Positions 35,512-44,087 of a stretch of DNA of 64,000 nt are shown one piece after another. Each line of letters begins with the position of its first letter. The first letter of the stretch is position 1. Source of the DNA: Thalassobius sp965218685. GTDB taxonomy: Bacteria; Pseudomonadota; Alphaproteobacteria; Rhodobacterales; Rhodobacteraceae. The stretch lies in assembly GCF_965218685.1 (NCBI RefSeq), contig NZ_OZ244657.1:2232001-2296000 (forward strand). Direction: 5' to 3'. The notes beneath the pieces are model-generated. The model was not told the origin of the DNA. It saw nothing but the letters and a program-made list of their open reading frames with translations, and searched no databases. A program made the position numbers and the translations under genes.

Positions 35512-37896
35512 ATGCCCAAGGACATGCCCAGAGAAGGTGGCATCGGCGACAGCACGAAACGCCGCGAGGATATCCGCTTCTTGACCGGAGCGGGCAATTA
35601 CACCGACGACATCAATATCAACGGCCAGACGCATGCGTATTTTTTGCGCTCGGAAGTGGCGCATGGCAAGATCAACAGCATCGACACGGCCGCGGCTGAG
35701 GCGATGGAGGGCGTGGTGAAGATCTTCACCTCGGCTGACTTTGAGGCGGCGGGCGGCATTCCGTGCGGCTGGCAGGTGACGGACCGGCATGGCGAGCCCA
35801 TGCAGGAACCCAAGCACCCGATCCTGGCCGAGGGCAAGGTGCGCCACGTGGGCGATCCGATTGCTGTGGTGGTGGCCGAAACGCTGGAACAGGCGCGCGA
35901 TGCGGCCGAGGCGATCGAGCTGGACATCGAAGAGCTGGAACCGGTCCTGAACATGAAGGATGCGCTGAAGGACGGCGCCACCAAGGTGCATGACGATCTG
36001 ACGTCAAACCTCTGTTATGACTGGGGTTTTGTCGAAGAGAACCGCGAGGCCGTGGACGAGGCGATCAAGAACGCGCATCACGTCACCACGCTGGAGCTGG
36101 TCAATAACCGCCTGGTCCCCAACCCGATGGAGCCGCGCGTGGCGGTGGGCGATTATTCCCGCGCGAACGACGAATACACGCTCTATACCACCAGCCAGAA
36201 CCCGCATGTGATCCGGCTGCTGATGGGGGCCTTTGTGCTGTCCATTCCGGAACATAAGCTGCGCGTCGTGGCCCCGGATGTGGGCGGCGGCTTTGGGTCC
36301 AAGATCTATCACTATGCCGAAGAGGCCTTTGTGACCCATGCCTCGAAGGTGATCAACCGTCCGGTCAAATGGACCTGCAGCCGGTCCGAGGCCTTCATCT
36401 CGGACGCTCATGGGCGCGATCACGTGACCAAGATCGAACTGGCGATGGACAAGGATTACAAGTTCACCGCCGTGCGCACCGACACCTATGCCAATATGGG
36501 CGCCTATCTGTCGACCTTTGCGCCCTCGATCCCGACCTGGCTGCATGGCACGCTGATGGCGGGGAATTACACCACGCCGCTGATCTATGTGAACGTGAAG
36601 GCGGTGTTTACCAACACGGTGCCGGTGGATGCCTATCGCGGCGCGGGCCGCCCCGAGGCGACCTTCCAGCTGGAGCGTGTGGTGGACAAGGCCGCGCGCG
36701 AGATCGGGATGGACCCGGCCGAGCTGCGGCGTCTGAACTTCATCAAGCCCGAGCAGTTCCCCTATGACACGCCCGTGGCGGTGACCTATGACACCGGCAA
36801 CTACCACGCGACGCTGGATAAGGCGCTGGAGATGACCGACTATGCGAACTTTGAGGCGCGGGCGGCGGAAAGCAAAGCGCGCGGCAAGCTGCGCGGCTAT
36901 GGCCTGGCGCACTTCATCGAGGCTTGCGGCATCGCGCCGTCGAACCTTGTGGGTCAGCTGGGCGCGCGTGCGGGCCTGTATGAATCTGCCACCGTGCGGG
37001 TGAATGCGACCGGATCCATCAGCGTCTTTACCGGGTCCCACAGCCACGGTCAGGGGCACGAGACGACCTTTGCGCAGGTCGTGTCGGAAATGATCGGCAT
37101 TGATGTCAGCCAGATCGACATCGTGCATGGCGATACCTCCAAAACGCCGATGGGCATGGGTACTTACGGGTCCCGGTCCATCGCGGTGGGCGGCAGCGCC
37201 ATGGTCCGCGCGACCGAGAAGATCATCAACAAGGCCAAGACCATCGCGGCCCACCTGCTGGAGGCCTCGGAGGCGGATATCGAGCTGAAGGATGGCCAGT
37301 TCAGCGTGGCGGGCACCGATAAATCCGTGGCCTGGGGCGATGTGACCCTGGCCGCTTACGTGCCGCATAACTACCCGCTGGAGAACCTGGAGCCGGGGCT
37401 GGAGGAGACGGCATTTTACGATCCGTCGAACTTCACCTATCCCTCGGGTGCCTATGTCTGCGAGGTCGAGGTGGACCCCGATACCGGCAAGGTTGAGATC
37501 CTGGGCTTCACCGCGGCGGATGACTTTGGCAACGTGATCAATCCGATGATCGTGGCCGGACAAGTCCATGGCGGTGTTGCGCAAGGTATCGGCCAGGCCA
37601 TGCTGGAGAACACCGTCTACGATGAAAACGGCCAGCTTCTGACCGGGTCCTTCATGGATTACGCCATGCCGCGCGCGTCGGATGTGCCGTTCTATGACGT
37701 GGATCATTCCTGCCAGACGCCCTGCACGCACAACCCGCTTGGTGTGAAAGGCTGCGGCGAGGCGGGGGCTATCGGCAGCCCGCCTGCGGTGGTCAACGCG
37801 GTGATCGATGCGCTGCAGCGCGGTGGTTACAACGTGGATCATATCGACATGCCTGTCAGCCCCGCGCGGGTCTGGGAAGCGATGCAGCAGGGCTGA
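35512..37896 (+). CDS. coxL: CODH-like large molybdenum subunit, form II
   Basis: A 794-residue molybdopterin subunit. The active-site loop reads AYRGAGR (residues 374-380), the mark of form II (CODH-like, BMS) enzymes; form I CO dehydrogenase has AYXCSFR with a copper-ligating Cys. The catalytic Glu lies in GVKGCGEAGAIG near the C-terminus. Form II enzymes are not established CO oxidisers and may act on another substrate. GGGAGGAAA precedes ATG 35512. The order small-large-medium also fits form II. Confidence 0.93.
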   Translation: MPKDMPREGGIGDSTKRREDIRFLTGAGNYTDDININGQTHAYFLRSEVAHGKINSIDTAAAEAMEGVVKIFTSADFEAAGGIPCGWQVTDRHGEPMQEPKHPILAEGKVRHVGDPIAVVVAETLEQARDAAEAIELDIEELEPVLNMKDALKDGATKVHDDLTSNLCYDWGFVEENREAVDEAIKNAHHVTTLELVNNRLVPNPMEPRVAVGDYSRANDEYTLYTTSQNPHVIRLLMGAFVLSIPEHKLRVVAPDVGGGFGSKIYHYAEEAFVTHASKVINRPVKWTCSRSEAFISDAHGRDHVTKIELAMDKDYKFTAVRTDTYANMGAYLSTFAPSIPTWLHGTLMAGNYTTPLIYVNVKAVFTNTVPVDAYRGAGRPEATFQLERVVDKAAREIGMDPAELRRLNFIKPEQFPYDTPVAVTYDTGNYHATLDKALEMTDYANFEARAAESKARGKLRGYGLAHFIEACGIAPSNLVGQLGARAGLYESATVRVNATGSISVFTGSHSHGQGHETTFAQVVSEMIGIDVSQIDIVHGDTSKTPMGMGTYGSRSIAVGGSAMVRATEKIINKAKTIAAHLLEASEADIELKDGQFSVAGTDKSVAWGDVTLAAYVPHNYPLENLEPGLEETAFYDPSNFTYPSGAYVCEVEVDPDTGKVEILGFTAADDFGNVINPMIVAGQVHGGVAQGIGQAMLENTVYDENGQLLTGSFMDYAMPRASDVPFYDVDHSCQTPCTHNPLGVKGCGEAGAIGSPPAVVNAVIDALQRGGYNVDHIDMPVSPARVWEAMQQG

Positions 37897-37905
37897 GGCT
37901 CTTTT

Positions 37906-37967
37906 CCCCGGCGGCGTGGCGCGTGCCGCGCGGCCGGGACATGAGTATTTATGGAACAAAGAAGCGG
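37906..37967 (+). repeat. Intergenic repeat, copy C, inside the cox operon
   Basis: A CCCCGGC...GCCGGG inverted pair is followed by GAGTATTT (37943-37950), three variable bases, GAACAAAGAA and GCGG (37954-37967). Same strand as the operon, between coxL and coxM. See copies at 20776 and 23261. Confidence 0.6.
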
Positions 37968-38007
37968 AATGGGGCGCGGCCCCTGACGTTTTGGGAGGAG
38001 AAAAGAG

Positions 38008-38790
38008 ATGTATAACTTCGACTTCGTGAAGCCTGCGTCGGTGGGCGAGGCCGTGGAGGCCCTGAAATCAGAGGATGCCCAGCCCCTGGGCGGCGGTCAG
38101 ACCCTGCTGCCAACGATGAAGCAGCGCTTGGCGATGCCCACGTCCCTGGTCAGCCTGTCGGGCATTGCCGAGATGCAGGGGGTGACGTCCGCGGGCGGCA
38201 CCCTGACCGTGGGCGGCGCGACCACCCATGCCGCCGTGGCTGCGGGTGCGGGGGATTACCCTGCGCTGGCGGCGCTGGCGGGCGGGATCGGCGATCCGGC
38301 GGTGCGCAATCGCGGCACCATCGGTGGCTCGGTCGCCAATAATGACCCGGCGGCGTGTTATCCTTCGGCGGTGCTGGCCTCGGGGGCGACGGTTGTGACA
38401 TCCGCGCGCGAGATCGCGGCGGATGATTATTTTGACGGCATGTTCGGCACCGCGCTGGAGGAGGGCGAGATCATCACCGCCGTCCGCTTCCCGATCCCGC
38501 AGGCGGCCAGCTATCAGAAGTTCGAGCAACCCGCCTCGCGCTTTGCGCTGTGCGGCGTCTTCGTGGCCAAATATGCTGGCGGCGTGCGCGTGGCCGTGAC
38601 CGGGGCCGGCAATGACGGCGTGTTCCGCTGGTCCGAGGCCGAAGAAGCGCTGTCGGCCAACTTCAGCCCCGCTGCGATTGAAGGCCTGTCGTTGCCAGCC
38701 GATGACATGATCACCGACATGCACGGCACCGGCGCCTACCGCGCCCACATCGCAAAGGTTCTCACCAAACGCGCCGTCGAGGCCTGCTGA
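38008..38790 (+). CDS. coxM: CODH-like medium FAD subunit
   Basis: A 260-residue flavoprotein subunit. FAD-binding motifs GGGQTLLP (residues 28-35) and TIGGSVANNDPA (104-115) are intact. It takes electrons from CoxS and hands them to the respiratory chain. GGGAGGAGAAAAG precedes the ATG. It closes the operon and is followed by a strong terminator. Confidence 0.93.
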   Translation: MYNFDFVKPASVGEAVEALKSEDAQPLGGGQTLLPTMKQRLAMPTSLVSLSGIAEMQGVTSAGGTLTVGGATTHAAVAAGAGDYPALAALAGGIGDPAVRNRGTIGGSVANNDPAACYPSAVLASGATVVTSAREIAADDYFDGMFGTALEEGEIITAVRFPIPQAASYQKFEQPASRFALCGVFVAKYAGGVRVAVTGAGNDGVFRWSEAEEALSANFSPAAIEGLSLPADDMITDMHGTGAYRAHIAKVLTKRAVEAC

Positions 38791-38820
38791 GACAACAACC
38801 AAACATAAACCCCAAAACAA

Positions 38821-38847
38821 AAGGCCCCCAAAGTCAGGGGGCCTTTT
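38821..38847 (+). terminator. Rho-independent terminator of the cox operon
   Basis: GGCCCCC (38823-38829) pairs with GGGGGCC (38837-38843) around a 7-base loop, flanked by AA/TT pairs and followed by TTTT. It lies 30 bases after the coxM stop. Confidence 0.85.
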
Positions 38848-38977
38848 AATGTCCGACGTACCGCACTTTCTACGTGGATCGTCCCCAGCCGCGACAAATC
38901 GCGCATGTTAGCCATTTGCGAATACGTCCCAATCGTTTAAGGACGTTGCAATCAACAACGACAAGAAATGCAGGCAT

Positions 38978-40012
38978 ATGACCCATCTCTCAGATTCTTC
39001 CGAGATGCAAACTGATGTCCGGGAGGCGAAAGATTGGGTCCGTATTCTGGCCGAATACCGCGAACCGAGTCGGCTGCGCAGCTGGACGGAACTGGCCGTT
39101 ACCTTCGGCCCATTTGTGGCGCTTTGGGCGCTTGCCTGGTGGGCGCTTTCCTACAGCTATTGGCTGACATTCGGGATTTCGCTCGTCAATGCGTTTTTCC
39201 TTTTGCGGCTGTTTGCCATTCAGCATGATTGTGGTCACGGCGCATTTTTCAAAAGCCGGAGCACAAGCGATTGGCTTGGGCGCGTGATCGGGGTGCTTAC
39301 GCTGACACCTTATGACGTTTGGCGGCGCTCGCATTCCATTCACCACAGCTCGGCTGGGAACCTTGGGCGGCGCGGCATGGGGGACATCAGCACGCTTACT
39401 GTGGCAGAGTACCGCGCGCTTTCACGTTCGGGGCGGCTTATGTATCGGCTGTACCGGCACCCGATCACCCTGTTCGGTTTGGGGCCCAGTTACTTGTTTT
39501 TGCTGCAAAACCGACTGCCATTGGGCTTTATGACCAAGGGTAATTTCTGGCTGAGCGCAATGTTGACGAACATGGCGATATTCCTTGGCCTGGCCGTCAT
39601 CGCATATTTTGGCGGCCTGATGCCAATTCTGCTGATTTTCCTGCCCACCACGCTGCTGGCCGCAACGATCGGGGTCTGGTTGTTCTATGTGCAGCACCAG
39701 TTTGAAGCGACGCATTGGGAAGCAGAAGAAGATTGGCAACTGCACGAGGCCGCCTTGCACGGAAGCTCGCATTACGTGCTGCCTTCGGTGTTGCGCTGGC
39801 TGACTGCGAATATTGGCATCCACCACGTGCATCACCTTTATAGCCGCATCCCGTTTTACCGGCTGCCTGAGGTCCTGCGCGATCACGGCGCCCTGGCACA
39901 AGGCAATCGCATGACGATCCGCGAAAGCTTTGCGAACGCTCGGCTGCATCTTTGGGATGAAGATACCAAGACGCTTCTGTCCTTTGCAGATGCCCGCGCT
40001 CTTAGCCGGTAA
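38978..40012 (+). CDS. Fatty acid desaturase
   Basis: A 344-residue di-iron membrane desaturase with the three His boxes: HDCGH (83-87), HSIHH (119-123) and HHVHH (about 290), plus HQFEATHW (about 240). Four or more hydrophobic segments are present. It would introduce a double bond into membrane acyl chains; regiospecificity is uncertain, although the boxes resemble omega-6/delta-12 types. It stands alone, 187 bases after coxM. Confidence 0.85.
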   Translation: MTHLSDSSEMQTDVREAKDWVRILAEYREPSRLRSWTELAVTFGPFVALWALAWWALSYSYWLTFGISLVNAFFLLRLFAIQHDCGHGAFFKSRSTSDWLGRVIGVLTLTPYDVWRRSHSIHHSSAGNLGRRGMGDISTLTVAEYRALSRSGRLMYRLYRHPITLFGLGPSYLFLLQNRLPLGFMTKGNFWLSAMLTNMAIFLGLAVIAYFGGLMPILLIFLPTTLLAATIGVWLFYVQHQFEATHWEAEEDWQLHEAALHGSSHYVLPSVLRWLTANIGIHHVHHLYSRIPFYRLPEVLRDHGALAQGNRMTIRESFANARLHLWDEDTKTLLSFADARALSR

Positions 40013-40072
40013 CGCTAGCGGATCTGAGCAAGGCCATCGCGCCGATTGCCAAGGCGGTCTGGGAAGCCCCGC

Positions 40073-40666
40073 CTAGGCAGGTTTCCGCGCAACGAAATCG
40101 ATCAGGGCGGACAGGCCCGAATGACCGGCGCCTTCTTGGATTTCGCGTTCATAGGCGCGGTTTTCCAGGATCTCCCAACCTTTGAAGTCAGCGGCCAGTT
40201 GGTCAGGTGTATACATGTTTTCCGTGCGGCCCGGCCCCCCGGTGCCCAGCTCGACCTGTTTGGGGGTATAGCCGTGCAGCACCATCAGCCCCCCGGGCCG
40301 GACCGAACGTTTCATCCCGTCAAACATTCGCGCGCGTTCTTCTGGGCCGACGAACTGGATGAAGATACCGACAACCATGTCGTATTGATCGGGCCAGTCA
40401 TGGGCCAGCACGTCGGTATTGCGGAAATCCACAGTCACGCCGGTCTCTGCGGCCAATGATTTCGCCTTTTCAATGGCAGAGGCCGAGAACTCCAGCGCGG
40501 TCACATCCATGCCTTGCGCGGCCATGTAGACCGAGTTGCGCCCCTCTCCGTCAGCGACGGCCAGGGCGGTCTGACCGGGCGTCAGCAGCGCCTTGTGATC
40601 CACCAGGAACACTGCCGGAGCCTTGCCGAAAACATACGTGTCGGTCGCGTAGCGTTTTTCCCACAT
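40073..40666 (-). CDS. Class I SAM-dependent methyltransferase
   Basis: A 197-residue cytoplasmic methyltransferase. The SAM region reads ALAVADGEGRNSVYMA, where a VADGEGRN loop stands in for the usual GCGxGR, as in TehB/thiopurine-like enzymes. Substrate unknown. It is 77 bases upstream of infC on the same strand and probably unrelated to it. Confidence 0.75.
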   Translation of the reverse strand: MWEKRYATDTYVFGKAPAVFLVDHKALLTPGQTALAVADGEGRNSVYMAAQGMDVTALEFSASAIEKAKSLAAETGVTVDFRNTDVLAHDWPDQYDMVVGIFIQFVGPEERARMFDGMKRSVRPGGLMVLHGYTPKQVELGTGGPGRTENMYTPDQLAADFKGWEILENRAYEREIQEGAGHSGLSALIDFVARKPA

Positions 40667-40743
40667 GGGGCACCCCCGTAAATGAAATCGCCCCCACGTT
40701 TGCAGGAAACGCAGGGGCGAGGCAATTCAAAGATGTGACTGGA

Positions 40744-41295
40744 TCACTTGGGCAGCGGTCCGATCATCATGATCATCTGGCGACCTTCCATCTTGGGCAT
40801 GTTTTCGATTTTGCCCAGGTTCATTTCCTTGACGTCGGCAGCCACACGTTCCAGCAGCTCGCGGCCAAGGTTTTGGTGCGCCATTTCACGGCCCCGGAAG
40901 CGCAGGGTGATTTTCACCTTGTCGCCGTTCTCCAGGAACTTGACCACGTTGCGCATTTTGACGTCGTAGTCATGAGTGTCCGTGTTCGGGCGGAACTTGA
41001 CCTCTTTGACTTCGATGATCTTCTGCTTTTTCCGGGCTTCGGATTCGCGTTTCTGCTGCTCGTACTTGTACTTGCCGTAGTCCATGATCTTACACACGGG
41101 CGGCGTCGCGTTCGGAGAGATTTCAACCAGGTCCAAGCCGACCTCTTCGGCCATGGCCAGGGCACGCTGCGGCGTGACAACGCCGACATTTTCGCCTTCT
41201 GCGCCGATCAGGCGGATTTCGGTCGCTCGGATTCGTTCGTTCGTCCGGGGGCCAGTATCACGGGTGGGCGGCGCGTTATGAGGTCTGCGGGCTAT
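40744..41295 (-). CDS. infC: Translation initiation factor IF-3 (AUA start)
   Basis: IF-3, 183 residues, checks start codons on the 30S subunit. The first ATG in frame (41154) would remove most of the N-terminal domain including NERIRATEIRLIGAEGENVG. Reading upstream, the conserved sequence runs to ATA GCC CGC (41295-41287), eight bases after AAGGA, and no ATG, GTG or TTG lies between there and an upstream in-frame TAG. AUA is therefore the likely start. In Escherichia coli infC starts with AUU, which lets IF-3 repress its own synthesis; the same logic would fit here. Confidence 0.88.
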   Translation of the reverse strand: MARRPHNAPPTRDTGPRTNERIRATEIRLIGAEGENVGVVTPQRALAMAEEVGLDLVEISPNATPPVCKIMDYGKYKYEQQKRESEARKKQKIIEVKEVKFRPNTDTHDYDVKMRNVVKFLENGDKVKITLRFRGREMAHQNLGRELLERVAADVKEMNLGKIENMPKMEGRQMIMMIGPLPK

Positions 41296-41492
41296 GGTTT
41301 TGTTCCTTCGATAATTGTCGATTTTCGAGGTCGTAACCTATCCGTCCGCCTGGGTTTCTTCAAGCGGCAATTCCCTGCTTGTGACGCATTTATCGGGGTT
41401 TTCCCCTTGCAACTTTTTCGCCCGGAACCCATTCAATCAGTTGTACCGGGTGTGGTCATGGGGGCCGCCCGACATAAAAAGGACTACCTATC

Positions 41493-41936
41493 ATGAAGAG
41501 TTTAATCGGGATCATTATCGTTGCTGCCATCGCCTTGGCTGGGTATGTCTTCCTGATCAAGCCGGGTGCTGAAGATGCTCCTGCGCCGACACCAGTCGCC
41601 GAAACCCCTGCCGAGACGCCCGCCACCCAGCCTGCGGACGCTGTTGAAGAGGTGGTCGAAGAAGCCCTGGAAGAGGCATCTGACGCTGTGGAAGAAGCGG
41701 TTGAAGAAGCCCGTGAGGCTGTTGAAGAGGCCGTTGAAGAGGCCGTTGATGCTGCAACGTCCGAAGTTGAAGACGCTGTGCAGTCGGTGACGGACCAAGT
41801 CACTGATGCGGTAACTGATGCAGCTGGGGATGTCGCCGAAGAGGCCGCCGAAGATGCTGCAGAACAGGCCACTGACAGTGCAATGGATGCGGCCAAGGAT
41901 GCTGTTTCGGACGCGCTGAAGAACGCCACCGAGTAA
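41493..41936 (+). CDS. Membrane-anchored acidic helical repeat protein
   Basis: A 147-residue low-complexity protein: an N-terminal transmembrane anchor (about residues 4-22) then a Pro/Thr/Ala linker and a long Glu/Ala/Val helix built on repeats such as EEAVEEA and later DAV/DAA units. Lys and Arg are almost absent after the anchor. No family recognised; it resembles LEA-like or coiled-coil envelope proteins. AAAAAGGA precedes the ATG, and the gene is divergent from infC and ends in a strong terminator. Confidence 0.65.
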   Translation: MKSLIGIIIVAAIALAGYVFLIKPGAEDAPAPTPVAETPAETPATQPADAVEEVVEEALEEASDAVEEAVEEAREAVEEAVEEAVDAATSEVEDAVQSVTDQVTDAVTDAAGDVAEEAAEDAAEQATDSAMDAAKDAVSDALKNATE

Positions 41937-41956
41937 TGCCATCGGCAGAACAAAAG

Positions 41957-41988
41957 AAAACGCCGCGCATTCAAGCGCGGCGTTTTTT
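41957..41988 (+). terminator. Rho-independent terminator
   Basis: CGCCGCGC (41961-41968) and its complement (41975-41982) enclose a 6-base loop and are followed by six T. An A-run on the other side makes it usable by fpr as well, whose minus-strand stop is at 42009. Confidence 0.85.
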
Positions 41989-42008
41989 GTTTTTCGGTGT
42001 CGGGCGGA

Positions 42009-42857
42009 TCAGTCCAGAAATGCCTTCTCGACCACGTAATGGGCCGGTTTCGAGTTCGCGCCTTCCTCAAGCCCGTATTCCTCGAACATTTCTTTCAGTT
42101 CCAGGTTAAAGGCCAGGTTCCCGCAGATCATCGCGCGGTCGTGTTCAGGGTTCAGCGGTTCGACCCCCAGATCGGCAAATGCCTCGCCCGAACGCATCAG
42201 GTCTGTGATACGGCCCATCTTGGGGCTCTCTTCACGCGTGGTGGTCGGGTAGTATTTGATCTTCTTCCAGAAGCCTTCGCCGATCACTTCGTTCAGCAGT
42301 TCGTCTTCTTTCAGCGATTCGATCAGCTCGCGGCCATAGGTCAGCTCTCCGGCCTCGCGGCAGGTATGGGTGATGATGACCTCGTCGTAGTCCTCATAGG
42401 TTTGCGGTTCACGTAGCAGGGAAGCAAAGGGCGCAAAGCCGGTGCCGGTGGCAAAGAACCAGATGTGCTTGCCGGGCAGCAGGGCGTCATGCACCAGTGT
42501 GCCGACGGGCTTGGGGCGCAGGATGATTTCATCCCCGACCTTGATGTGCTGCAACTTGCTCGTCAGCGGGCCGTCCTGCACCTTGATCGAGTAGAACTCC
42601 AGTTCTTCGTCCCAGCTGGGCGAGGCGATGGAATAGGCGCGCAGCAGTGGTTTCTGTTTGCCGGTCTTGGGGTCCGGATCGCCCATCAGGCCGATCATCA
42701 CAAATTCACCCGAGCGGAATCGCAGCGAGGCCGGACGCGTGCAACGGAAAGAAAACAGCCGGTCGGTCCAGTGTTTGACCTGAGTCACGGTCTGGGCGTC
42801 GGGCAGGGTGGGTACTTTGACAGCTTTCGCTTCGGTCACTGGTTTAATCTCGGTCAT
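42009..42857 (-). CDS. fpr: Ferredoxin--NADP reductase
   Basis: A 282-residue FAD enzyme exchanging electrons between NADPH and ferredoxin or flavodoxin. FAD motif RAYSIASP and NADP region FFATGTGFAPFASLLR are intact. In this operon it may supply electrons to the ferredoxin-type sulfite reductase. It follows the DUF934 gene by 79 bases. Confidence 0.92.
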   Translation of the reverse strand: MTEIKPVTEAKAVKVPTLPDAQTVTQVKHWTDRLFSFRCTRPASLRFRSGEFVMIGLMGDPDPKTGKQKPLLRAYSIASPSWDEELEFYSIKVQDGPLTSKLQHIKVGDEIILRPKPVGTLVHDALLPGKHIWFFATGTGFAPFASLLREPQTYEDYDEVIITHTCREAGELTYGRELIESLKEDELLNEVIGEGFWKKIKYYPTTTREESPKMGRITDLMRSGEAFADLGVEPLNPEHDRAMICGNLAFNLELKEMFEEYGLEEGANSKPAHYVVEKAFLD

Positions 42858-42936
42858 AAGTCTCGTTGGCTGGTGGTCTAAACCAGCATCCTCCAGTTAT
42901 CTTTGATCCAAATCAGATGGAAGAGGTCGATTGGTC

Positions 42937-43347
42937 TCAGCCAGCGCGGACCCGGGATTGATAGTCGTTCGACTGCCAATCGGCCCGGAAAACCCACTCG
43001 TCGGCGGGCTGGCGGGCGGCCAGATCATCGCTGATCTCAACCTCGTCAAAGCCCGAGCGGCGTGCCATTGCGTATTGGTCGGAAATCACGTGGCCCTTGG
43101 CCCGCAGGCGCCCCGTATAGCCCATCAGGCGCAAACGGCGCGCAATGGTAAAGCCGCGCCCATCGGCAAAGCTGGGGAAATCCACCCGGATCATTTCCAA
43201 GGTGCCCAGACGATCGGCCAGATCAGCCGGGTCCGCGTCTGACGCCAGATCCACCGAAAGCACGTCATTGGCAGCTTCGCCTAGGGCGGTGAAGCCAGCG
43301 GTCCAGTTATCGCGGCCAAAGCCCGTATCCGTCACGATCACGCTCAT
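42937..43347 (-). CDS. DUF934 family protein
   Basis: A 136-residue protein of DUF934, found almost always beside sulfite reductase genes and thought to be an accessory of sulfate assimilation. It has FPSFADGRGFTIARRLR and a C-terminal W-rich end. The ATG at 43347 overlaps the cysH stop (ATGA); an upstream open frame was rejected. Confidence 0.85.
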   Translation of the reverse strand: MSVIVTDTGFGRDNWTAGFTALGEAANDVLSVDLASDADPADLADRLGTLEMIRVDFPSFADGRGFTIARRLRLMGYTGRLRAKGHVISDQYAMARRSGFDEVEISDDLAARQPADEWVFRADWQSNDYQSRVRAG

Positions 43348-44087
43348 TGCGCTGCTCCTGTTCTTACCATTTTGCCATCCACGATATGGATGCCGCATTC
43401 CACTTTTTCGCTGCCGCGCCAACGGCCTGCACGTTCGTCTTCACCCGGTTTCACCGGCGAGGTGCAGGGACGGCACCCGATCGAGGGGTATCCCTTGGCC
43501 ACCAGCGGGTGACGGGGCAAGCGGTTGTTGATCAGGTAATCCTGAACGTCCTGCTTGTCCCAATGGGCCAGCGGGTTGACCTTGATCCGGCGGTCCTCTT
43601 CGCTTTCGAAGAAATCCAGCGTGGCCCGGCTGCCCGCCTGAAACCGTTTGCGGCCAGTGATCCAGGCGTCAAACCCCGACAAGGCCTTTTCCAAGGGTCG
43701 GGTTTTTCGCAGGTCACAGCAGGCATCCGTGTCGCGCAGGTTCAGCGCGCCATAGGGATCCTCGGCCTCGACCTCGGCGGCATCGGCGCGGATCACGCGC
43801 ACATCCGTCAGGCCCAGCTTGTCCGCGACCTCTTGCTGATACTCCAGCGTTTCGGGGAACAGCATCTGCGTGTCGATGAACAGCACCGGCGTGGTGCGAT
43901 CCACCACGGCCACCATGTGCAGCAGTACGACGGATTCCGCGCCAAAGGACGAAACCATCGCGATGCGACCGACCTGAGGGTCAGACATGGCGCGCTTCAG
44001 CACCGCGCTTGCGGCATGGTGCTGATAGCGCCTGTTCAGATGCTCGACCCGCTCGGGGATCGCTGTAAGGGGTTGCTCAAGCGGCAT
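43344..44087 (-). CDS. cysH: Assimilatory APS/PAPS reductase, Fe-S type
   Basis: A 247-residue enzyme reducing adenylyl sulfate to sulfite. The [4Fe-4S] ligands Cys123-Cys124 and Cys205, Cys208 (GCRPCT) mark the APS-using bacterial type, and Cys231 in ECGIH is the catalytic Cys. The start at 44087 (MPLEQ) overlaps the cysI end by eleven bases. The gene is in order DUF2849-cysI-cysH-DUF934-fpr. Confidence 0.93.
   Translation of the reverse strand: MPLEQPLTAIPERVEHLNRRYQHHAASAVLKRAMSDPQVGRIAMVSSFGAESVVLLHMVAVVDRTTPVLFIDTQMLFPETLEYQQEVADKLGLTDVRVIRADAAEVEAEDPYGALNLRDTDACCDLRKTRPLEKALSGFDAWITGRKRFQAGSRATLDFFESEEDRRIKVNPLAHWDKQDVQDYLINNRLPRHPLVAKGYPSIGCRPCTSPVKPGEDERAGRWRGSEKVECGIHIVDGKMVRTGAAQ

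Noticed and set aside
36004..37959. Minus-strand open frame of 651 codons inside coxL
   Set aside because: coxL is strongly supported on the plus strand; the antisense frame is an artefact of codon bias.
40744..41154. infC starting at the internal ATG 41154
   Set aside because: This would delete the conserved IF-3 N-terminal domain, whose sequence continues upstream to the ATA.
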